NCBI RefSeq assembly: GCF_002688565.1
Contig: NZ_CP024011.1
Span: forward strand, 1,054,001-1,118,000
Source of the DNA: Acinetobacter sp. LoGeW2-3
GTDB lineage: Bacteria > Pseudomonadota > Gammaproteobacteria > Pseudomonadales > Moraxellaceae
Direction: 5' to 3'
DNA: 64,000 bases
The translations under genes and the position numbers were made by a program. The notes beneath the pieces are model-generated. The model was not told the origin of the DNA. It worked only from the letters and a program-made list of their open reading frames with translations, and ran no database searches. Positions within the stretch are counted from its first letter, which is position 1, and the number at the start of each line of letters is the position of its first letter. This document shows, piece by piece, positions 1-8,521 of this stretch.

Positions 1-1
1 A

Positions 2-229
2 GTCATCAGTAACTGGCAGGAACAAGGCAAGATTTCTAAAGATATCGACCCTGAACTGCTGATCCTGAATATCTGGGCAGTGACACAGAACTATGCCGAC
101 TTCGCCACCCAGATGGAAATGGTGACCGGCAAAACTCTGCGCAACCGCAGCATGCAGCAGCGTGTAATTCAACATACGGTGCACATGATGCTTTACGGCG
201 TAATACCGCGCCCTGAACAAAACGCATAA
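2..229 (+). CDS. TetR-family regulator, C-terminal end (partial)
   Basis: The last 75 codons of a gene whose start lies before the window, ending in TAA. The translated end contains the stretch IWAVTQNYADF, typical of the C-terminal ligand-binding domain of RutR-like TetR regulators. The DNA-binding N-terminus is not visible, so the target and ligand are unknown. The next gene is convergent, 57 bp away. A short hairpin (CCATA/TATGG, about 250-264) lies between them but has no T-run. Confidence 0.7.
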   Translation, partial: VISNWQEQGKISKDIDPELLILNIWAVTQNYADFATQMEMVTGKTLRNRSMQQRVIQHTVHMMLYGVIPRPEQNA

Positions 230-286
230 GTTTTGCTTGGCATACGACCATAGTGATTATGGCCGCCAAACCGGTCTTTGACCTTA

Positions 287-850
287 TTATTTTAACATCT
301 GATATAAAAACAACAGTTTTTGAGCGCCTAACAATAAGTTTTCCTCCCAGTCGAGATGCGCTGTGTCATTGGCACCATCGGTAATGTATTTCACAGAAAT
401 CAGGCGTACACCGAGTTTCTTGCATACCTTGGCCAGTGCATAGCCTTCCATGTCGACCAGTTGGCAGGGCACTTTCGGTTGTCCTGTTTCGAAGCTATCC
501 CCGGTTCCGCAAATCCCCTTAGGCAAATGATCAAAGAAAGGCTCAAGCTCAATTGCTCCCGGGAAATGCTGATCCATGGGTGTTACCCCGACTTCAAAAC
601 CGAGGGGTGATACATCCATATCTCGCTGTACGAACTGACTCACTTCGACCAGCGCATGCGCATCAAAATGTGAACTGCCTGCCGTACCCAGGTTCAATAA
701 CGTCTTGCAACCGGTTTTCTGAATCACGTCAAAGGCCTTAAAGGCTGCATTCACCTTACCAATGCCGCTGTAATGCACATCAATGCCTTCTGCTTCAAAT
801 AAGCCTTTGGATTCATTCGGTAAGGCCATGATCAGTGCATGTTCAGACAT
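287..850 (-). CDS. Short phosphorylase-superfamily nucleosidase (MTA/SAH nucleosidase-like)
   Basis: 187 residues, starting MSEHALIMALPNESK. The N-terminal IMALPNES pattern, the central NLGTAGS glycine-rich strand, the VDMEGYALA motif (ribose-binding Met-Glu) and the late SVKYITDGAND segment with the catalytic Asp all fit the PNP/UDP phosphorylase fold and the MtnN (5'-methylthioadenosine/S-adenosylhomocysteine nucleosidase) group. Typical MtnN is about 230 residues, so this is a shortened member, and its substrate could differ. It would cleave adenine or a related base from a thio- or deoxynucleoside in the cytoplasm. It is convergent with the TetR gene and divergent from ribF. Confidence 0.7.
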   Translation of the reverse strand: MSEHALIMALPNESKGLFEAEGIDVHYSGIGKVNAAFKAFDVIQKTGCKTLLNLGTAGSSHFDAHALVEVSQFVQRDMDVSPLGFEVGVTPMDQHFPGAIELEPFFDHLPKGICGTGDSFETGQPKVPCQLVDMEGYALAKVCKKLGVRLISVKYITDGANDTAHLDWEENLLLGAQKLLFLYQMLK

Positions 851-1182
851 CGGATTTTCACTTTAATTTTAAAATAACCAGATTATTAAAAGATAAACAC
901 GTCAGCGCTGCAAATGAAAAATCGATTTCTGCTCTGTAGAAAATGATCTCTCCTACTGACTAGAAGTCGTATTTAAACTGTCAGCAAAGTAGAAATATCT
1001 CAGATTTGAGGAATAGAAAAGAAAGAAGAATTATTGATTAATTTTTATTTCATTCAGCTGATTAAGCTTCTGGCTTAAGATTTTCCAGTAAAAGATATTG
1101 CATAAAAACACAACAACAAGACGAAACCTAAAGATTATGGCAATATATAGCCTCTTCGAATTTCCAAGCACCTGATTCGCCC
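851..1182. other. Intergenic region upstream of ribF
   Basis: 332 bp between divergent genes, AT-rich. I see no open frame worth calling and no FMN-riboswitch-like structure before ribF. It presumably holds the promoters of both flanking genes; a possible -10 (TATATA) lies near 1143-1148. Confidence 0.4.
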
Positions 1183-2184
1183 ATGAAGCTGCTCCGTCTA
1201 AATGCCTTATCGTCTCGCACAGAGTTACCCAAAACGGTGGTTACCATTGGTAATTTTGACGGCGTGCATTTAGGTCATCAGGTCATGATCAAACAGCTCA
1301 AAGCCGTTGCAGAACAGCAGCAGCTCAAAAGCGTGGTGATGATCTTTGAACCGCAGCCACTAGAATACTTCAAAGGTTATGAGGCCCCACCCCGTATTTC
1401 TTCCTTACGAGAAAAGGTGGAATACCTGACAGAACTGGGTGTGGACTATATTGCCGTGGCGAAATTTGATGAAACTTTCCGGAGCCTCAGCGCAGAACAA
1501 TTTGCCGAGATTCTCAAAGACAAACTCAATGCCGAGCATCTGGTGCTGGGTGATGATTTTCACTTTGGTAAACACCGCCAAGGCAATAGCGAATTCTTAC
1601 GTAACTACGGCTTCCAGGTCACCAATTTAGAGACCGTAGCGTTGGACGGCGAACGTGTCAGTTCAACCCGTATCCGTCAGACTTTACAGGCCGGCGATCT
1701 TGCGCTGGCGGCCAAATTACTCGGTCGTCCTTATAGCATCACAGGCCGTGTGCAATATGGCGATCAGATCGGTCGTACCATTGATTTCCCAACCATTAAT
1801 GTGCGCCTGAACCGTCATAAACCGTGTCTGCATGGCATTTACGGTGTGGAAGTGGTCTGTGAAACCGAATCATTAAAAGATAAAGCACTCGCTGGCGATC
1901 CAAGCAAAAAAGGCATTGCTGGCTATGACCCAACCGGTCTGTTTGGTGCCGGACATGTCGGTACCCGCCCGGCCATCCAACAGGAACAACCAGAATGGCG
2001 ATTAGAAGTACATTTCCCTGATGTTTCTGCTAATCTGTATGGCCTGTTGATGCGGGTGACATTCTTAAACTATTTGCATGGCGAAAAGAATTATCCTTCG
2101 CTTGAAGCCCTAAAAGCCGGAATTGATGACGATGTCGAAAAACTCCTTGAGTTTCGTCGAAATCACCCCACATTTCCCTTTTAA
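1183..2184 (+). CDS. ribF: Bifunctional riboflavin kinase / FAD synthetase
   Basis: 333 residues. It makes FMN from riboflavin and then FAD from FMN and ATP in the cytoplasm. The N-terminal nucleotidyltransferase domain carries [10 protein letters not shown] (residues 23-32), and the SSTRIRQ motif follows near residue 160. The C-terminal riboflavin-kinase domain shows [10 protein letters not shown] and ends in the usual LEVHFPD...LYG pattern. A stretch of about 30 residues ([19 protein letters not shown] region) sits inside the kinase domain and looks like a lineage-specific insertion. It is followed after 64 bp by ileS, the normal gammaproteobacterial order. Confidence 0.95.
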   Translation: MKLLRLNALSSRTELPKTVVTIGNFDGVHLGHQVMIKQLKAVAEQQQLKSVVMIFEPQPLEYFKGYEAPPRISSLREKVEYLTELGVDYIAVAKFDETFRSLSAEQFAEILKDKLNAEHLVLGDDFHFGKHRQGNSEFLRNYGFQVTNLETVALDGERVSSTRIRQTLQAGDLALAAKLLGRPYSITGRVQYGDQIGRTIDFPTINVRLNRHKPCLHGIYGVEVVCETESLKDKALAGDPSKKGIAGYDPTGLFGAGHVGTRPAIQQEQPEWRLEVHFPDVSANLYGLLMRVTFLNYLHGEKNYPSLEALKAGIDDDVEKLLEFRRNHPTFPF

Positions 2185-2248
2185 TACCTCGTATTTTTAT
2201 TGTAAAACGTGTCTGTCAAATGACAGATTGAATTGGAAGACAACTTGC

Positions 2249-5095
2249 ATGAGCGATAAGCAAACTCCTGAAAATGCAGTGGATTACAAAGCCACGCTAA
2301 ACCTCCCAGGTACTGACTTTGCAATGAAGGCAAATCTGGCAGTACGTGAAGCGAAATGGTTAGAAGAGTGGTATGCCGACAACATTTATCAGCAGATTCG
2401 TGCGTCGCGTATTGGCAAGAAAAAATATGTGCTTCATGACGGCCCTCCATATGCCAACGGTCAAATCCACTTAGGCCATGCGGTAAATAAAGTCCTGAAA
2501 GACATCATCATTAAAAGCCGCATTATGGATGGCTTTGATGCACCGTATGTGCCGGGCTGGGACTGTCACGGTCTTCCAATCGAACTAAAAGTAGAAGAAA
2601 AAGTCGGTAAAGTTGGCGTGAAGGTTGATGCTTCGACTTTCCGTAAAGCTTGCCGTGAATATGCGTATACGCAAGTTGAATTACAGAAAAAAGACTTCGT
2701 GCGTATGGGTGTGTTCGGTGACTGGGATAACCCTTACCTGACCATGAACTTCAAACAGGAAGCGGATATTGTTCGTTCACTGGGTGCGATTGCCAAAGCG
2801 GGTCACATCGAGCCAGGTCTGAAACCGGTAAACTGGTGTCTGGACTGTGGATCATCTCTGGCTGAAGCAGAAGTTGAATACGAAGACAAAAAATCAGATG
2901 CCATCGACGTTGGCTTTAGTGTTGTAGATCTTGCAGATCTGTCTGCACGTCTTGGTGTTGAAGTTACTGATGCTACAGATATCGTGATCTGGACCACAAC
3001 ACCTTGGACACTTCCTGCGAACCAGGCTGTTGCCCTGCACGCTGAAATTGAATACCAACTGGTTAAAGCACGTGGCGAAGAAAAAGCGGAACAAAACTTC
3101 ATCCTGGCTAAAGATCTGGTTGAATCTGCAACTGAACGTTATGGCTTTAACAGTGTTGAAGTGATTGCTGATTTTGCTGGTGCCAAACTTGAAAATCTGG
3201 TTTTACAGCATCCTTTAATTGCAGATCGCCAAGTGCCTGTAATCTTGGGCGAACACGTGATTGCAACCAGCGGTACTGGTGCGGTACATACTGCCCCTGG
3301 CCACGGTGTGGACGACTATAAAGTTGGCTTGCTGTACAACCTGAAAGTAGACAATCCTGTCGGTGGTAACGGTGTGTATTTACCAACGTCTCCACTGTTT
3401 GCAGGCGAACACATCTACAAAGCCAATCCAAAAATTATTGCGGCATTGGGTGAAGCCAATAAGCTATGGGCACATAAGCCAATCAAACATAGTTACCCAC
3501 ACTGCTGGCGCCATAAAACTCCAATTATCTTCCGTGCGACACCACAATGGTTCATCAGCATGGATGCCAAAGGCTTACGTCAAGGTGCATTGAATGCGAT
3601 CGAAAATAAGATCAGCTTCGTGCCAGATTGGGGTAAAAACCGTATCCAGGCGATGATTGAAGGTCGTCCAGACTGGTGTATTTCACGTCAACGTACTTGG
3701 GGTGTGCCAATTCCATTCTTCGTACATAAAGATACCAATGAGCTGCATCCACGTACCCCTGAACTGATCGAAGAAGTGGCAAAACTGATCGAACAGGAAG
3801 GTATTGATGGCTGGTATAACCGTGAAGCCAAAGACTTCATCGGTGATGATGCTGAACAATACAATGCAGTACGCGATACATTAGACGTATGGTTTGACTC
3901 TGGTACAACCCATTACGCAGTACTTCGTGAACGTGAAGAGTTACAAGATCCGGCTGACCTTTATTTAGAAGGTTCGGATCAACATCGTGGCTGGTTCCAG
4001 TCTTCATTACTGACTTCTATGGCAATCAATGAACGTGCGCCATATAAAGGTCTGTTGACTCACGGCTTCGTGGTAGATGAAAAAGGCCGCAAGATGTCTA
4101 AGTCGATCGGTAACGTGATTACACCACAAGACATCATTAAAGATATGGGTGCGGATGGTCTGCGTTTCTGGATTGCATCTTCAGATTACCGTTATGAAAT
4201 GACAGCGGGTAAAGAAATCTTTAGCCGTGCGTCTGATGGTTATCGTCGTATCCGTAACACCCTGCGCTTCCTGTTAGCGAACCTAAATGGTTTCAAACCG
4301 TCTACAGATGCCTTGCCAGTGGATCAATTGATTGCATTGGATCAATACATCTTGCAACGTGCAGCTGAGGTTCAGAAAACTGTTCAGCAAGCCTATGAAG
4401 ATATGAACTTCCATATCGTGACCAGCGCACTGACTAACTTCTGTATTAATGACCTCGGTGGTTTCTACCTGGATATCATCAAAGACCGTCAGTACACCAC
4501 CAAAGCGGATTCTCAAGCACGTCATTCTGCACAAACTACGTTGTATCACTTGGTACAAGCCTTTGTCCGTTGGATGGCACCAATCTTGAGTTTTACGGCA
4601 CAAGAAGCTTGGCCACTGATTCCTGAGCAATCAGAGAAATATGTGTTTACGGCTGAATGGTATGACATTCCAGTAGCATCTACTGCGAACTTAGTGACAG
4701 AAGCTGAATGGCAAACCCTGATTTCAGTGAAATCTGCTGTGAACAAGTTTATTGAAGCGGCGCGTACAGCAAAAACTGTCGGTTCGAATCTATCTGCCAA
4801 AGTTGAACTTTGGGCGAATGATGAGCTGAAAGCGGTACTGGACAAACTGGGTGATGAACTGCGTTTCGTTCTGATTACCTCTCAAGTAATCGTAAATGGC
4901 TTTGATGCTGCTCAAGGTGAAGCATCAGATCTTGAAGGTCTGAATGTGAAAGTTTCTGCGGCAGACGGCGAGAAATGCGTACGTTGCTGGCACGTGCTTC
5001 CTGATGTGAACACGCATGCATCGCACCCAGGTTTATGTGGCCGCTGTATCATTAACCTTCCTACAGGCCAAGGCGAAGAGAGAAAATATGCCTAA
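2249..5095 (+). CDS. ileS: Isoleucyl-tRNA synthetase
   Basis: 948 residues from the ATG at 2249. An upstream in-frame start at 2123 would add 42 residues overlapping ribF and reading MMTMSKNS; the family N-terminus [20 protein letters not shown] favours 2249. This class I enzyme charges tRNA-Ile. Visible signatures are HLGH (residues 74-77), the editing-domain [16 protein letters not shown] and KMSKS (615-619). A C-terminal zinc knuckle with two CxxC pairs (CVRCW near residue 910 and CGRC further on) is also present. The stop overlaps the lspA start by 8 bp, so translation is probably coupled. Confidence 0.97.
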   Translation: MSDKQTPENAVDYKATLNLPGTDFAMKANLAVREAKWLEEWYADNIYQQIRASRIGKKKYVLHDGPPYANGQIHLGHAVNKVLKDIIIKSRIMDGFDAPYVPGWDCHGLPIELKVEEKVGKVGVKVDASTFRKACREYAYTQVELQKKDFVRMGVFGDWDNPYLTMNFKQEADIVRSLGAIAKAGHIEPGLKPVNWCLDCGSSLAEAEVEYEDKKSDAIDVGFSVVDLADLSARLGVEVTDATDIVIWTTTPWTLPANQAVALHAEIEYQLVKARGEEKAEQNFILAKDLVESATERYGFNSVEVIADFAGAKLENLVLQHPLIADRQVPVILGEHVIATSGTGAVHTAPGHGVDDYKVGLLYNLKVDNPVGGNGVYLPTSPLFAGEHIYKANPKIIAALGEANKLWAHKPIKHSYPHCWRHKTPIIFRATPQWFISMDAKGLRQGALNAIENKISFVPDWGKNRIQAMIEGRPDWCISRQRTWGVPIPFFVHKDTNELHPRTPELIEEVAKLIEQEGIDGWYNREAKDFIGDDAEQYNAVRDTLDVWFDSGTTHYAVLREREELQDPADLYLEGSDQHRGWFQSSLLTSMAINERAPYKGLLTHGFVVDEKGRKMSKSIGNVITPQDIIKDMGADGLRFWIASSDYRYEMTAGKEIFSRASDGYRRIRNTLRFLLANLNGFKPSTDALPVDQLIALDQYILQRAAEVQKTVQQAYEDMNFHIVTSALTNFCINDLGGFYLDIIKDRQYTTKADSQARHSAQTTLYHLVQAFVRWMAPILSFTAQEAWPLIPEQSEKYVFTAEWYDIPVASTANLVTEAEWQTLISVKSAVNKFIEAARTAKTVGSNLSAKVELWANDELKAVLDKLGDELRFVLITSQVIVNGFDAAQGEASDLEGLNVKVSAADGEKCVRCWHVLPDVNTHASHPGLCGRCIINLPTGQGEERKYA

Positions 5096-5627
5096 TCCAC
5101 AACAAAAAAAGGGCTTGTTCCAGTTCTATCCCCACAATCTGTGGTGGTTAGGTCTGACTATTGTTTCCATTATTCTAGATCAATGGACCAAATGGATTGC
5201 GACTACTAGTCTGAATTATGCAGATCCAGTGCCAGTCCTGCCCTTTTTAAATTGGACATTACTGCATAACTATGGCGCAGCCTTTAGTTTTCTGTCCGAT
5301 GCCGGTGGATGGCAACGTTATTTCTTTACCTCGCTGGCAGCGCTGGTGTCTGTGATTTTCGTGTTCTGGCTGATGCGTATGCCAAAGAATATGAAAGTCT
5401 TGCCTTTGGCCGTTGCCCTGATTCTGGGTGGCGCCATCGGCAATCTGATTGACCGTGTTTCTCTCGGCTATGTGGTCGATTTTATTCACGTCTATTATCA
5501 GAACAGCCACTTCCCTGCCTTTAACCTCGCAGATAGTGCCATTACCCTTGGTACCATTCTGCTGCTGATCGATACGTTTTTCCTGGAAAAACACCGAATT
5601 CAACGTGCACAGGCGAACAATGACTGA
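5088..5627 (+). CDS. lspA: Prolipoprotein signal peptidase (signal peptidase II)
   Basis: 179 residues from the ATG at 5088 (MPNPQQKKG), chosen over a longer reading from 5016 that would lie inside ileS. It is an inner-membrane aspartic peptidase that removes signal peptides from lipid-modified prolipoproteins. Four hydrophobic segments are visible. The family motifs are LDQWTK near the N-terminus, NLIDR with the first catalytic Asp, and FNLADSAIT with the second. It overlaps ileS by 8 bp and fkpB by 8 bp, forming a tightly packed operon. Confidence 0.96.
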   Translation: MPNPQQKKGLFQFYPHNLWWLGLTIVSIILDQWTKWIATTSLNYADPVPVLPFLNWTLLHNYGAAFSFLSDAGGWQRYFFTSLAALVSVIFVFWLMRMPKNMKVLPLAVALILGGAIGNLIDRVSLGYVVDFIHVYYQNSHFPAFNLADSAITLGTILLLIDTFFLEKHRIQRAQANND

Positions 5628-6102
5628 TTTTATTAATCCTAACGAGGAAACTCGTATTGAAGCTGGCGCTAAAGTCGAGCTTCATTTCTCAGTAGCCATT
5701 GAAAATGGCGTTGAAATTGACAATACCCGTAGCCGTGCTGAACCCGTTAGTTTGGTGATGGGTGATGGCAGCTTGCTGCCAGGCTTTGAAAAAGCCCTGT
5801 TTGGTTTACGTGCAGGTGACCGTCGTACCGTCAGTCTTCCTCCTGAAGATGCTTTCGGTCCATGGAATCCTGAAAATGTACAAAAATTTGATACGGTGAA
5901 ATTTGGCGAACGCCCAATCGAAGGTCACATGATCGAGTTTGAAGATAAAGCTAAACAAAGCCTGTATGGCGTGGTGAAAACTGTCGGTGATGACATCACT
6001 GAAGTGGACTTTAATCACCCGCTGGCTGGCAAAAACATTACTTTTGAAGTCGAAATCTTTAAAGTGACCCCAGCCGGTCAACAAGGTGTGAAATTGATGT
6101 AA
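5620..6102 (+). CDS. fkpB: FKBP-type peptidyl-prolyl isomerase, SlpA type
   Basis: 160 residues from the ATG at 5620 ([10 protein letters not shown]). The isomerase accelerates proline cis-trans isomerisation and acts as a cytoplasmic chaperone. The FKBP core has GDGSLLPGFEKAL and LPPEDAFGPWNPENVQ, with the 'insert in flap' chaperone domain after it (VVKTVGDDITEVDFNHPLAG). The ATG overlaps the lspA stop. In enterobacteria ispH usually follows; here a terminator follows directly, so the operon ends. Confidence 0.93.
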   Translation: MTDFINPNEETRIEAGAKVELHFSVAIENGVEIDNTRSRAEPVSLVMGDGSLLPGFEKALFGLRAGDRRTVSLPPEDAFGPWNPENVQKFDTVKFGERPIEGHMIEFEDKAKQSLYGVVKTVGDDITEVDFNHPLAGKNITFEVEIFKVTPAGQQGVKLM

Positions 6103-6118
6103 GCATCAGTTCACGACA

Positions 6119-6143
6119 AAAAGCGCCTTCGGGCGCTTTTTTT
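6119..6143 (+). terminator. Intrinsic terminator of ribF-ileS-lspA-fkpB
   Basis: Stem AAGCGCC / GGCGCTT with a TTCG tetraloop (6121-6137), followed by a run of seven T. It lies 18 bp after the fkpB stop. Confidence 0.93.
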
Positions 6144-6233
6144 ATGGTCCAGATATTAAGATACAAATCATGCCTATTCATCCCTGCTCATTCTGATTAA
6201 TTTAAATTTAGTGAAGTAGAACAGGATAATAAG

Positions 6234-6776
6234 ATGAAGATTTACATTATTGTAGGTAGTGTTCGCGAAGGACGCGTTGCGATTAAAGTCGCTGACTGGA
6301 TCTTTAAACAAATTAAAACCTATCACTTCAGTACCGTTGAAGCTGAAATTGTCGATCTGAAAGAATGGGAGCTGCCAATATTTGCTGGCTCACATCCACC
6401 ACTCACCGGTATTTATGACCAGCCGAAACAACAGGAATGGGCCGATTTTATTGCACTTGCAGATGCTATTATTTTTGTTAGTCCGGAATACAACCATGGC
6501 TACAGCCCGGCCCTAAAAAATGCCCTGGATTATCTGGGCAAGGAATGGCAAGGGAAACCGGCTGCTTATGTCGGATATGGTGCGACCAATGGCTCGCGTT
6601 CTATTGATCAGATCCGCCAGGTCGGTACACAGCTCGGCCTCGTAGATACCAATGCAGTGATCGAAATTCGTGACATTTTTAGTCGTGCAAAGGACTACAC
6701 CTTTGAAGGCAATGAGTTTGATAATAAAACCCTGAGAGCCGTGGTGGATAAACTGATCCAGTATGTCAGCGCATAA
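6234..6776 (+). CDS. NADPH-dependent FMN reductase family protein
   Basis: 180 residues of flavodoxin-like fold. The N-terminal IVGSVREGRVAIKVADW is the phosphate/FMN-binding loop pattern of NAD(P)H:FMN reductases (SsuE/ChrR/ArsH group). Residues about 83-91 (VSPEYNHGY) match the flavin-contact motif SPEYNxG. It probably reduces free FMN or quinones in the cytoplasm. It has its own leader, because a terminator separates it from fkpB, and it is the last gene before the two small RNA genes. The physiological substrate cannot be read from the sequence. Confidence 0.88.
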   Translation: MKIYIIVGSVREGRVAIKVADWIFKQIKTYHFSTVEAEIVDLKEWELPIFAGSHPPLTGIYDQPKQQEWADFIALADAIIFVSPEYNHGYSPALKNALDYLGKEWQGKPAAYVGYGATNGSRSIDQIRQVGTQLGLVDTNAVIEIRDIFSRAKDYTFEGNEFDNKTLRAVVDKLIQYVSA

Positions 6777-6793
6777 GTTGCAGCCGACAGCCA

Positions 6794-6811
6794 CGTCCGT
6801 TTTAGCTTACA
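6794..6811 (+). promoter_or_regulatory. GacA-box-like upstream element of small RNA A
   Basis: CGTCCGTTTTAGCTTACA matches 10 of the 14 fixed positions of the Pseudomonas GacA upstream activating sequence TGTAAG-N2-AT-N2-CTTACA, with a perfect right half. Its centre lies about 65 bp before the predicted start of RNA A. The same distance is seen at the other two loci (7061-7078 and 21210-21227). Confidence 0.5.
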
Positions 6812-6866
6812 AGCGAAGCAGAGATCACTGCTATTTGCTTAAAAACATGCACGCTATATTAGAGTC

Positions 6867-7002
6867 ACAACCGGACAGGATGTCCACCCGCGATACAAGA
6901 ATAAGAAAAAGCGCATCACAACAGGAAGTTGCCAGATCCGACAGGAGTTAGATCTTCACAGCAAATCCAGAAGGCCTCGACAGGATGTCGAGGCCTTTTA
7001 CT
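6867..7002 (+). ncRNA. Candidate CsrA/RsmA-sequestering small RNA, copy A
   Basis: About 135 nt, with a -10 TATATT at 6855-6860. Four GGA motifs sit in hairpin loops. First is GGACA-GGA-TGTCC at 6873-6885. Second is CAAC-AGGAA-GTTG at 6919-6931. Third is AGATC/GATCT around a loop containing ACAGGAG (6934-6955). Fourth is a 10-bp terminator stem capped by GGA (6973-6995) and followed by TTTTA. ACAGGATGT agrees with the SELEX-derived CsrA site (RUACARGGAUGU as I remember it). By analogy with RsmX/Y/Z and CsrB it would titrate CsrA/RsmA. A 62-codon open frame overlaps it but lacks family features and a ribosome site. The role is inferred; the repeats and stems are seen directly. Confidence 0.78.
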
Positions 7003-7060
7003 TTTTAGGGCTTCTATAAGCTTAAAAACTCACATACCCTGCTGTAAAATTCAGCACCCC

Positions 7061-7078
7061 TGTACGCTGTGGCGCACA
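7061..7078 (+). promoter_or_regulatory. GacA-box-like upstream element of small RNA B
   Basis: TGTACGCTGTGGCGCACA is an imperfect palindrome matching 10 of 14 fixed positions of the GacA box. It sits exactly as far (62 nt) from the first GGA hairpin as the element of copy A. The DNA between element and hairpin aligns without gaps between the copies, sharing ACAAGC, GC-GAGA, GCTAT and CGCT blocks. Confidence 0.5.
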
Positions 7079-7134
7079 AGCATTGCGGAGAATTGAGGCT
7101 ATACCGAACCCACACTTCCGCTTATAGTAAAGAC

Positions 7135-7258
7135 ATACAGGACAGGATGTCTTGAAGAATAAAAAACAATAAATGCAGCAGGAAGCTGATCGGTATGACA
7201 GGAGTTATACCTTGTAAATGAATCTGGAAAAGCCCTGACAGGATGTCAGGGCTTTTTC
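7135..7258 (+). ncRNA. Candidate CsrA/RsmA-sequestering small RNA, copy B
   Basis: About 124 nt, with -10 TATAGT at 7123-7128. The order of elements matches copy A. A GGACA-GGA-TGTCT hairpin lies at 7140-7152. CAGC-AGGAA-GCTG lies at 7176-7188. GGTAT/ATACC around a loop containing ACAGGAG lies at 7192-7211, and a free GGA at 7226-7228. The terminator AGCCCTGACA-GGA-TGTCAGGGCT (7231-7253) is followed by TTTTTC. Stems differ from copy A by compensatory changes (CAAC/GTTG to CAGC/GCTG; AGATC/GATCT to GGTAT/ATACC) while the GGA loops are constant, which is direct evidence for a selected RNA structure. Transcribed independently of copy A, whose terminator and a new promoter lie between them. Confidence 0.78.
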
Positions 7259-7403
7259 TTTTCATTCGTCGTAAAAACTAAAAATGATAGCACTCGGTTC
7301 AGTGAAATATAGTACAAATAGGCACAACAAATCGTTCAAGGTTTGAACAATAAAAAAACAATGCTTAGGGATATAAGCACAATAATAAAAAGAGTATGCC
7401 AAC

Positions 7404-8444
7404 ATGCACATCCAACAATCTTTTTTACATGATTATGCTAAAGTTTTTCAATCGCTTGATCCTTTAGCCAAAGCAGAAGATCTGGCTCAATATATCTCTA
7501 TCCATCGTGATGAATTAATGCAGCAACTTCATCAACATGGCATTTTGTTGTTCCGTGGTTTTAATATTGAAAATCCGGAGCAGTTTAATGAAATTGTAGA
7601 ACAGCATTTAAAATTTGAAGCATGGAATGCATTTAATCCGAATCTACCGGGTTGGGTAGCCTCATGGATGCGCAAGTACACTGAAAAACTTTTAGGTGCA
7701 GGCGATTACCGTCGTTATATCGATCGTAATACCGTGCAGTTGGGACCAGTCGAAAACTCGGTACAAGGCCCGCATGTCGAAGGTGGCGTGCGTTCAGAGC
7801 GATCTCGCTACATCACTTTATATTGTCAGGAACCTTCTTCTTATTTGGCTGAAACAGGTTTTAATAACCTTGAGAAAGTTTGGGAAAATTTCCCTGAATC
7901 CATCAAACAAAAATACCTCGGTGCCTGGAATCATTTTTCCTATACATCAGCACGTAAATTAAATTTTATTGATAAAATTTTATTGAAAAAAAGCCCATTT
8001 ACCTTAGAAATATTACCCAACAAAAAAGGTAAACTGATTTTGCAACGCTCTCCTCTTGTCGTCATTCATCCTCAAAGCCAAAAGCAGGTGATTCAACCCT
8101 GGGCTTTTGCAAACAATACCAATCCCTTTGCACATCAAGCAGCTAAAAAATGTTTTGAAAATCGTGGTGAGATCGATATCGATTCAACGGCTGGCGGCAT
8201 GCAGCTCAATTGGGAAATTTATGATGTGTCAGGTAAACAAATAGAATGGAATGATCAAGAAAAACAGGAGTTTTTTGATGCCATGTATCAGGATGCTTTA
8301 TTGCTCCAATGGCAAAAAGGCGATTTTGCGATTGTCGATAATATTAAAATTGCCCACTGGCGCATGAATGGTGAACAAGGCAATCGCAAGCTCATTCAAA
8401 TTCAGGCCAATGCTTTTAATGCTGATGATCACTACGCTGCATAA
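7404..8444 (+). CDS. TauD/TfdA-like Fe(II)/2-oxoglutarate dioxygenase
   Basis: 346 residues. The protein opens with QLHQHGILLFRGFNIENPEQFNEI, the N-terminal pattern of the TauD/TfdA (clavaminate-synthase-like) superfamily. GPHVEGG (about residues 122-128) supplies the HxE pair of the metal triad, with Glu in place of the common Asp, and DNIKIAHWRM near the C-terminus supplies the distal His. It would hydroxylate or cleave a small substrate using O2 and 2-oxoglutarate; the substrate is unknown. The ATG at 7404 follows an AT-rich leader with no strong Shine-Dalgarno sequence. Monocistronic. Confidence 0.75.
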   Translation: MHIQQSFLHDYAKVFQSLDPLAKAEDLAQYISIHRDELMQQLHQHGILLFRGFNIENPEQFNEIVEQHLKFEAWNAFNPNLPGWVASWMRKYTEKLLGAGDYRRYIDRNTVQLGPVENSVQGPHVEGGVRSERSRYITLYCQEPSSYLAETGFNNLEKVWENFPESIKQKYLGAWNHFSYTSARKLNFIDKILLKKSPFTLEILPNKKGKLILQRSPLVVIHPQSQKQVIQPWAFANNTNPFAHQAAKKCFENRGEIDIDSTAGGMQLNWEIYDVSGKQIEWNDQEKQEFFDAMYQDALLLQWQKGDFAIVDNIKIAHWRMNGEQGNRKLIQIQANAFNADDHYAA

Positions 8445-8475
8445 TTCAATAAAATGAATGACCTGAATATTTTTA

Positions 8476-8505
8476 AAAACTCCCCCACTTTAATGAGGGA
8501 GTTTT
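8476..8505 (+). terminator. Terminator between convergent genes
   Basis: AAAACTCCC / GGGAGTTTT with a 12-nt loop. The A/T arms let it act in both directions, serving the dioxygenase gene and the convergent dehydrogenase gene. Confidence 0.8.
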
Positions 8506-8521
8506 AAATTAAAAGATAGAA

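Noticed and set aside
851..1182. Possible FMN riboswitch upstream of ribF
   Set aside because: I could not find the conserved RFN-element helices; the region is plain AT-rich DNA.
2123..2248. Upstream extension of ileS from 2123
   Set aside because: It overlaps ribF and the added residues are not family-like; [10 protein letters not shown] at 2249 is the natural start.
6763..6951. 62-residue open frame over small RNA A
   Set aside because: Its codons run through the GGA hairpins and the frame is not shared by copy B; no ribosome site.
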